Positions 57,195 through 64,000 of a DNA stretch of 64,000 bases are shown here, in pieces; the first letter of the stretch is position 1; every line of letters starts with the position of its first letter. This DNA is from Kalmusia sp. IMI 367209 (Eukaryota; Ascomycota; Dothideomycetes; Pleosporales; Didymosphaeriaceae), in assembly GCA_027946365.1 (NCBI GenBank), contig JAPEUQ010000010.1, forward strand, positions 992,001 to 1,056,000, given 5' to 3'. The notes under the pieces were generated by a model. It did no database searches. It was not told the origin of the DNA and saw only the letters and a program-made list of their open reading frames with translations. The position numbers were made by a program, and so were the translations under genes.

Positions 57195-57987
57195 ACTAGA
57201 GAAGGTATCGTATTCAGAAGACGTCTTCAGTGCTACTCTACCTATAACGTAGCCTTCTTGATAGTATCAACCCACTTCTCCATCCGGGCACATACACCTC
57301 TCCATCTTGCTTTCATGCTTATTGATTAATCGGCACCTGCTCAGCCCACTACATAACATTCTCATACATCCCCATTTTCCATACCTAACGTCGGTTTTGT
57401 ACTATATAGCAGGCATCCCGTTCAGAGAAAATTAGTGAATCCAAAGCCTTGATCGCGGACGGTAGAGGACCGTGTAGCGATAGTGATTGCTTCAGCAAGT
57501 CGGAACCCGGCCATATGAACGATGTTAGTCTGCCCTTCGAGCATTGTAGAGTATGTTAGTACAGTGCTGTTCGGTCCTACGGTATACATATCGTAAGGGA
57601 AGACTGTTGTATAGATCAACATTGAAGCATAGTAACGTCACGTCAGGGAAGAAATATCGTTTCACGCACGAGCCATGCGAATCATGAATTCATCTCTACA
57701 TGTCTGTAGCGAAGCGAGCGTTCCACATGACGTGCCTTCGCACGCGCAAAAGCCTCCTTCCTCCTCTGTTCCCCTGCACCCCACCACCAGCAGCAATAAA
57801 AACAAAGTCATTCTATCTAAAGAGCGTATATAGTATAGCCATAAGTCGTAAAACGCGAACGCGAAATGACGCGAGAGGAAAGAGACAAAGTAAAGGTATC
57901 ATAAATATGGACAGAAAGAATGAAAGGCGAATCAGAAAGGGTTTAACAATGGTGAGCCATGTGACGAGGTGGGTGTGAATGAGGTGA
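57195..57987. other. Intergenic between convergent genes
   Basis: 793 bp with frequent stops; open frames of 66 to 92 codons are not protein-like. Nothing recognised. Confidence 0.5.
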
Positions 57988-58864
57988 CTAAGTACGGATC
58001 ACAACACCCTGTCGCCTCGTCGTCTTTTGCTCGTAGATGTACTCGTCCTCGGAGGAACATTCGGACGAGTCGTCGCTGTAACCACAGCGCGCGCCGCCAC
58101 AGTCAAGTTTCACTCTGTCGCCAGAGCGTGTGATGCCGTACCGTTCGCAAGTGCAGCAGCTGCTTCCCGAGCTGACGCTCGACGGCGACGACGAGTTCGT
58201 AGACCGCGATGTAAGGGATGGGACATCGGAATCGTTATCGGAGTCGAACTCAGAGTCGTCTTCTTCGGAAAAGGACGTTGCCGATGAAGCAGGTGAAATT
58301 GTGTGCTTTGCGAAGCGCGATGAAAGTGCATCCAGTGTTGCCTTGTCGTACTGCGTTTGGATGACTTGGCGGGTTTGGTGTGGGCGGTTGGGCTTAGGAG
58401 CGACGATCTTGGAGGGCGAGATGGAGCGGCCCTTGGGGATGGATTGCGAGCTAACGCGGCGTTGCGAGCGCTCTGATGCCGAGGATCGGGATGACTGGTG
58501 GGATGTTGATGATGACTTGGTCTTTCCGGGGATGTCGAGAATGTTGAGCTTGCGTCCAGTGGTGGGCTCAGTGGTATGGTCTTGGGCGGGGTCGTGTGAG
58601 ACGTGGTACCCGTCGATGATGTACTGCATCTGTTAGCCGCAGATATGTGTATAGCGCACGCGAAAGACCTACATAGTACCAATACCGCTGGCCCTGCTTC
58701 AACATGTTTCCTTGGAATTTGAAGCATCCCACCCATCCTCCGCTCTTCTTCGGGTCCTTGGAGAGCGGAAGCTGTCCTGCATAGTTGTCCCATGATCCTA
58801 GAAGATGCACCGTCTTGCAGCCGCTGGAAGTGCGGAGCGTAAAGTTAAGCTGGATAGCTGCCAT
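57988..58864 (-). CDS. AMPK-type glycogen-binding (CBM48-like) domain protein
   Basis: The exons 58864-58673 and 58629-57988 (43-nt intron) give 277 residues. Residues 1-85 form an early-set/CBM48-like domain as in AMPK beta subunits: VHLLGSWDNYAGQLPLSKD, then WVGCFKFQG, RYWYYMQYIIDGYHVSHDP. The rest is predicted disordered: Ser/Arg-rich (KTKSSSTSHQSSRSSASERS), then an acidic SEEDDSEFDSDNDSD. It ends with a cysteine-containing motif (SSCCTCERYGITRSGDRVKL, CGGARCGY). The kinase-interacting ASC domain of AMPK beta is absent, so it is not the AMPK beta subunit itself. A role in binding glycogen or another glucan, or as a protein-protein module, is inference. The ATG at 58864 was chosen over an upstream TTG. 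Confidence 0.75.
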
Positions 58865-60751
58865 TGTGGAGATTCGATCCAACTCTTTCCGTCAACTGAA
58901 AACGAAATATGATACTCTTTTCTTCGGTCCCGGCCAAGCTAATGGATAGACGTCGGATTGCTGAGTAGAGCGTAAAGAGAGTGTGAAGAAAGCGAGGTTG
59001 CGCAATTGCCGGTCGAAGTGGTGTTAAACACTGAGGCAGATGCTGATGTCGTCCTGAGCAAGAGAACTGGTATTACGTTGTGGGTTGTGGACCGGCCACG
59101 AGATAGAATTGAATTAGCGTAAAAGGACTACCTCTTCTCCTTGGAGAGAGAGAGAGACGGTCGTAAAAATCGTAAAAAGTGAGGTCGGCGGCAAAGATGG
59201 TATTAGTGGCACCAGGCCTGTAGTCGAATGATGAGTGTGGGAGGGGAAAGAAACGAAGAGGGAAAAAAAGGGTACAAAGAAACAACAATACACAGCTCTG
59301 AAAACTTCACACGCTTGCTGGAGAAGAGAAGCTGAAGAGGGGCCCGAAGGCCTTTATTTATCGGGCCTCTCGCAGCCTGGCAGACTGGGGTGGGCTTACC
59401 GACCGGCATATTGGCTGCACTCGCACTACACACGTTCGGAAGAGGTCTCGCTCCTCCCGGGTGCCATTGATTGCCTGTGCAGCTGGGTCGCAGGGAGGGG
59501 GCAGGGAAGACAAGGTGGGTTGCAGTCTATCGAATGTCGGCCAGCGCTTGACCGTGGTGTGGGAGTGGTGGAGAGCGAGGGTGGTGTAGCCTGGCGCTGG
59601 CCACCCAAGGACGCGATTGGCCGGATGGAGCGGGGGAATCAAGAGTGGGTCGGCTGTCGTGCACGGTTGCCGAGTGAAAACACGCAGCCAACCACGCAGC
59701 CCGACGCCCACCACTCTGTGATTCCTTGCGAGAGCGTGCAGCACGCCGCCATCACACTGCAGTAAACGCTCCAAACTAGCCTTCAATTGATCGTTGAGGG
59801 AAATATTATGCCGTCTGCACGTCCCTATTCCCTGCCGTATTCGCGTCTTTTTGCATTCCATTCCCTGCCGCATCTGCATCTTTTTGCACCCATTTCACAC
59901 CTCTTCTAACCCAATCAAGGTCCGTATCCAATCGCATGCGCAAAGAGCAGTCATCTGGACACAAAATTCACCAGAGTGGGACTCGGCGCCTAATAGCTCG
60001 GTGGCTTGATCCGTGCAACCACGCCGACCTGCTGCTTTTGAGAAGAGTGCTATCGCAAGCAGGTTATCGCGTGAAGATAGGCTTGATGATGTGCAGCAGT
60101 GTGCAGGTCCACGAGACGACATCGACGACGGCCACGGCTTTCGTTGGGACTGTAGCATGATTTCACCGGACAGTCCCGAAGGCACAGCGGCTCGAGCAGC
60201 ACATCCATTCGAGCGACTGGAATGGGCAGCGTTGCGTTGCGATATCGTGACATGCGCAGAGCAGATGGCTGGACACAGAACGACCGTGGAAGCCCAAAAC
60301 AGGCTCCCTTTCCAATATCGCGGCACCGTGGCCGAAACCTAAAAGCATCACGGTCTCTCCTGTCGCTCACCGGTGTCTTTCTCGCTCTCCAAGGAGACGT
60401 TGCTCAGTAAAACTCGTACGTGTGGCGAACTGGCAGTTCCTAGTATACCACCACTGATTCGCTCGATGAAATGACCATTCCAGCCCCCATTAAATCGGCA
60501 GTGGAGCGGGATCGGAGAGATCCCATGCCTACGCGCCACCCCTGGCCAGTGGATCATGCGCACTCGTTCACGTATTACCGATTAAGGATATGCTTCTGTC
60601 ACCTTTCACCAACCAACGTTCAAGGCCTGGGAAGCTAGAAGTAGAACAACCCAACAAGTTGATTATGCTAGAGAGGACGCCAGGCATCAACGTAATGAAC
60701 TCCAAAACGACCATGCATGCATTCGTACTTCGTACTCAGCTCGAGCTTTGC
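58865..60751. other. Long intergenic region with a GA microsatellite and a 33-bp tandem duplication
   Basis: 1.9 kb. (GA)n lies at about 59144-59157. Two imperfect copies of a 33-bp unit beginning ATTCCCTGCCG lie at 59827-59859 and 59860-59892. Overlapping open frames on both strands at 59235-59880 and 60010-60370 are not protein-like. Most of the part next to 58864 should be promoter and leader of the CBM48-like gene. Confidence 0.45.
59827..59892 (+). repeat. Imperfect 33-bp tandem duplication
   Basis: Two adjacent copies share ATTCCCTGCCG, then a variable six to eight bases, then TCTTTTTGCA. They differ at a few transitions. Function unknown, probably a replication-slippage product. Confidence 0.6.
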
Positions 60752-62736
60752 TTACACCCCGAGCAGGTTATCTAGCTCTTCAGGTGTAAGCGTGCTCTTT
60801 CTCCTCTTCGGTCGTCCGCCGATGCGAGTCTTGATTGGTGACGTGCGACTGGTACGCCTCTGCCTTCGCTCTCGGTCCACACCCGCATCCTGTCTTTGCT
60901 TCTTGGCAGACTGTACCTTCAATCCTTCGGCAACAGCGGCTGCTTCCGCCTCCGCCTGTGCAACTTTGAGCTTGTCCTGTACCGTTAGCTTTGGGGATGG
61001 CTCATCTGGGTGCGCATGTGGGCTCGAGAGCCGTTTCTTTGCCTGCCAGTCTTCGTTAGGATCTAGAGCGGTTGTTGAGTCAAGAGTCGAGGGAGAAGAA
61101 AAGGTGACTGCGCTCGCCAGCTTGAAGATCTGGTCCACGATATTGTCACAACGTACATGACGAGGGGTGCGTTCATCCTGGCTTGTTGGCCGGGATGACC
61201 GCTCTTCGGAACGAGGTGTTGGGCGCGTGGACTTTTCTACACCGATCAGGTCAAGGCCAGATACCTCTGTGTTCTCATCCTCCATCTGAGATGGTGTGTT
61301 GGGGATCGACGCCGAGAATGCGACCTTGCGCGGCGACTTAGATGGAGACCTAGGGTTCCCGTTGTTCTCCTTAAGCGCCGGTGGAATAGGCTGCAGCTTC
61401 AACTTGAACATGTCTGACCCCGACGTCTTTTCAGGGACATCGTCCACCTCGGGAGATGGGGGGTCTTCTGGCTCTTGCGCTTCGTTCAGATCCTCGTCGA
61501 AAACAGAGCTGGCACCTTCGTCTTCTTCTTCCGCTTCGTTCTCTTCTTCTTCAACCATCATGGACATGTCTTCCTTGCTCGTTGTCTCCAGACCAAAGCC
61601 TAAGCCAAGGCCCATCTTGAGCTCCTCAAGATTGATAGTGTCTCCGCCGTTAGCCATCCGTCTCCTCCATGTCTCCATAAGAGTGAACGCTTCTCTCAGC
61701 CGAGTCTCCATCTTCTCCCAACCTGCTCTTAGCCTAAGAATTTCATCCTCCCTTGATTCGACTTCCTCGAGTGGCACAAAGTTAGGGTTCGTAAGAAGGT
61801 GCTTCAGATTCTCCAAGCAGGTGTCCATGTTGGATGCCAAAGCCTCGTAGCTAGTGGGAAGCGCGTGCAGCATTCCTTGTTGCGTGCCTTCCTCCTCTTC
61901 TCTAATGACTGACAAGTCCTCGCCCTCCCGTTGCCCTTCAGGCATACCTTGCAGCTCCTTGAGTGTGGTGATAGCCGTTCTCACTAGGCCGATGAGGTTG
62001 TCGTTCTCGTCGCTTAGGCTCTGGCTGAGTTGCGTGAGAAATTCGGTCGTTTCCTGCTTCAGGCTGTATTCGGGATCATCCACATCTGGCCCGTCGTCGC
62101 GCATGTTGCTCGTCATTCCGCCCGCGCCTGTAATTCCTGGGTTGATGGTGATGCTTGCGCCCACGAGTCCCGTCTTGTTCCCGCGCTGCTGGCTCGTCAA
62201 ATGGCCCTTCAAGCGCTGTATTTGCACGTCGCGTTTCCGTATATCATTAGCACAGCTGGTGCGCACCTGCTGAACCGATGTCTTCAACCGCACCATTTCC
62301 TCGCGCAAACTGCGTGCCGACAACTCGGCGGTCCGGAGGGCAGCGCGTGCGGAGCGCTCCTGCGACTGCGCTAGCGAGAGCTGGCGCGCCAGGTCTTCGT
62401 TGCGCGTCTGAAGCTTCTCGATGGCGAGCGTTTGGCGGGTGGCTTCACTGCGGAGGTTTCGAAGGGTGCCGGCGACGGATTCGCGTTGCTCTTGATCACG
62501 CTGGAAGCCAATGTGTCAGTAGCTATACGAGACATGATGGTATAATCGCTTACGTCTCGTTTCAATATCAAATCGTGCACCAGGTTGATTATCTGGGCCA
62601 TGGTAACCTCCTTCCCGCCCTCTCCTCGCGAAGGGTGCGCGAATTGGATTTTCTTGCCATCGCGCAGGAGCCCGCGTGCGAGTAACAAATTGTTGATGTA
62701 TTCGGAAGCCGTCTTCAGGTTGAAAGTCGCCTCCAT
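60752..62736 (-). CDS. SSX2IP/Msd1/TinA-like coiled-coil protein (ADIP domain)
   Basis: The exons 62736-62554 and 62500-60752 (53-nt intron) give 643 residues. The N-terminus MEATFNLKTASEYINNLLLA and the following basic stretch, then a long coiled coil (RNEDLARQLSLAQSQERSAR to IQRLKGHL, about 85-165), match the afadin/alpha-actinin-binding (ADIP) family. Fungal members such as Msd1 and TinA anchor microtubules at the spindle pole body. Middle helices (EEVESREDEILRLRAGWEKM, RLREAFTLMETWRRRM) follow at about 280-330. The rest is disordered, first acidic (EEEENEAEEEDEG), then with Ser/Pro sites such as RSPSKSPRK, and ends in a basic segment RRTSRTSPIKTRIGGRPKRR. The spindle-pole role is inferred from family membership. 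Confidence 0.8.
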
Positions 62737-63073
62737 AGCGGCGCTACAGCGTTGTTGGGCAGGGGAGGGTTTGGTGTTCAAACAGCGTCTCGCGAAACAA
62801 TCATCGTAAACAAGACACCAAAAGGGGACTAGCGCGACTGTCGTTCCACAACGGTCGGGATGAGCCTCACTCACCATCTTGGTTCTCGAGCAACTACTGA
62901 ACCTTAATCATCAAGGGCATGACTAGCGAATTGTTTGTTTTGCAGTGACACCTAGGCGATAAACAGCACAACAGAGCTTAAAAATGACTTTTTTTTTTCA
63001 CATAGACGAACGTCGTCAACTATCTCCGCTCTTCAACTTGTTATCGAGTAAACCATCAATCCGCACAAGATCT
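62737..63073. other. Short intergenic region
   Basis: 337 bp with a T9-type run at about 62989-62998. No gene is supported. Confidence 0.5.
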
Positions 63074-63503
63074 TCACTTGAGCATTGCCTCCTTCACACT
63101 GACCCACTGGTTTTCAGGCATCCTCTCGAAAATTTCAAATTCCCTAGGCTTCAAATACAATGGCTCTGTCGCCTCCAGATATGGCTTATAATACTCTTTC
63201 TTGAGCTACACCTATTCCCATTTGTTAGCTCCATATCCTCAACTGCTCCAACCCCTTTGATTCCTACGATTATTGGGGACTTACATTAACAAGCCACTCC
63301 ATACTCGCATTCCAATCTTCAACGAATTTGAAAACTCCAGGCTTGTCAGGCATCTGAAAAACCTCGAAGAAGATACATTCGGGTTCTGCGGTGACGACAT
63401 CGTAGGCCGGCTTGAGCGCTTCGAGGAAGGCAGGGACTTTAGCGGGGTCGATGTGGAATGTGACATGCAGGGAGAGGCCAGGGCCTGTGTAGGGTGCTGA
63501 CAT
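63074..63503 (-). CDS. Small ABM-fold (antibiotic biosynthesis monooxygenase-like) protein
   Basis: The exons 63503-63285 and 63205-63074 (79-nt intron) give 116 residues. The sequence has the pattern of the dimeric alpha/beta-barrel ABM family: LSLHVTFHIDPAKVPAFLEA, then EPECIFFEVFQ, FKFVEDWNASMEWL, and after the intron KKEYYKPYLEATEPLYLKP and REFEIFERMPEN. Family members are cofactor-independent monooxygenases or merely fold relatives, so the reaction is unknown. The ATG at 63503 starts MSAPYTGPG; the frame is open upstream but the extra part looks like leader. A real function as an enzyme is uncertain. Confidence 0.8.
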
Positions 63504-64000
63504 GTTACCTAGGATCAAAATACGATGAAAATAAATTTGCTGGAGGTGCGGAATGGGTAGGTGTGTAGGTTGGAAAGCAATTATTGGGGAGGGGAAGTAT
63601 TCATATGTATACATGAAAGAGAGCACCAGACGTTTCTTCCGCCCTCATGCTCATTTTAGCCCAGATTCATGTCCTCTTTCGGGCTGGATGCCTTACGCCC
63701 CAAAGTTACCATAAATACACTGGACAAAGACAACTCAGTCAGCACTACTTCTTCACTTCAAGGAAAGGCTGGTCACAATTCAGACGAATGTTAAGTATGT
63801 CACTATGTAACCTAAAGAAATATTACAAGCACTTTACACGAACAGATTGTCTATCATTTAATGAACTCGGAGACAACCGCCTTTGCGTAAGCAGACAAGC
63901 TGAACATTAGTAAAATGGAGTTTAGCATACTCGTTTCGATGACGATCTCCGCGGACTTGACGGGGATTGGAGGTTCCGAAGATCTTAGAAGCCAGAATCG
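63504..64000. other. Right-edge region, no supported gene
   Basis: 497 bp at the edge of the window. The last 80 bp could belong to a gene beyond the edge, but no frame gives convincing sequence. Confidence 0.4.

Noticed and set aside
59235..59879. Overlapping frames of 173 to 176 codons on both strands
   Set aside because: They mirror each other, are Pro/Arg/His-rich in a GC-driven way and match no family.
1..64000. tRNA, rRNA, CRISPR arrays or an intact transposon
   Set aside because: Read through for T-loop GGTTCGAxxCC boxes, regular spaced repeats and transposase or reverse-transcriptase motifs; none found. A covariance-model search was not possible here, so short RNA genes could be missed.

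Overview
The window is nuclear DNA of a filamentous ascomycete. Genes carry short spliceosomal introns (43 to 150 nt, GT..AG), intergenic spaces are 0.2 to 1.9 kb, and the gene set is typical of Pezizomycotina: HIS4 fusion, COP9 subunit 7, L-arabinitol dehydrogenase, CBM1-GH10 xylanase. Protein wording and the short degenerate RPB1 tail suggest Dothideomycetes, probably Pleosporales, but this is inference. I reconstructed 23 protein genes. For nearly all of the multi-exon ones the summed exon length is a multiple of three, which supports the joins; the two exceptions (RPB1 and CSN7) are discussed as findings.

Layout. 1-10.7 kb: the 3' end of an Ada3/Ngg1 SAGA gene, an epoxide hydrolase, HIS4, a secreted xylanase and an SNM1/Artemis-type nuclease. 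10.7-21.7 kb: a GC-rich spacer, an unrecognised acidic protein, COP9 subunit 7 with a frame break, a Ccc2-type copper ATPase interrupted by one in-frame TAG, and L-arabinitol 4-dehydrogenase. 23-31 kb: RNA polymerase II largest subunit and the COMPASS subunit Swd1, head to head. 32-47 kb: a GH5 exo-glucanase, a CorA-like membrane protein, a secreted RidA-like protein, a coilin-like nuclear protein, a MetE-C-domain enzyme, an MFS transporter and a short-chain dehydrogenase. 48-57 kb: a divergent pair, a protein with DXO/Rai1-like nuclease signatures and a 2339-residue ZNFX1-like RNA helicase fused to three CbbX-type AAA+ modules. 58-63.5 kb: an AMPK-type glycogen-binding-domain protein, an SSX2IP/Msd1/TinA-like spindle-pole protein and a small ABM-fold monooxygenase-like protein.

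The most interesting unit is the divergent pair at 47.9-57.2 kb. Its parts point to RNA surveillance or silencing (helicase, NFX1-like zinc fingers, a putative RNA 5'-end nuclease) coupled to AAA+ remodelling. The rest is housekeeping, plant cell-wall and sugar metabolism, and transport.

Data quality matters here. RPB1 needs three single-base corrections, each at a homopolymer run, and CSN7 needs one. These look like indel errors in the sequence rather than real mutations, and they advise caution over the TAG in the copper ATPase, although that one is a substitution-type change with the frame open on both sides. No tRNA, rRNA, CRISPR or intact transposon was seen.
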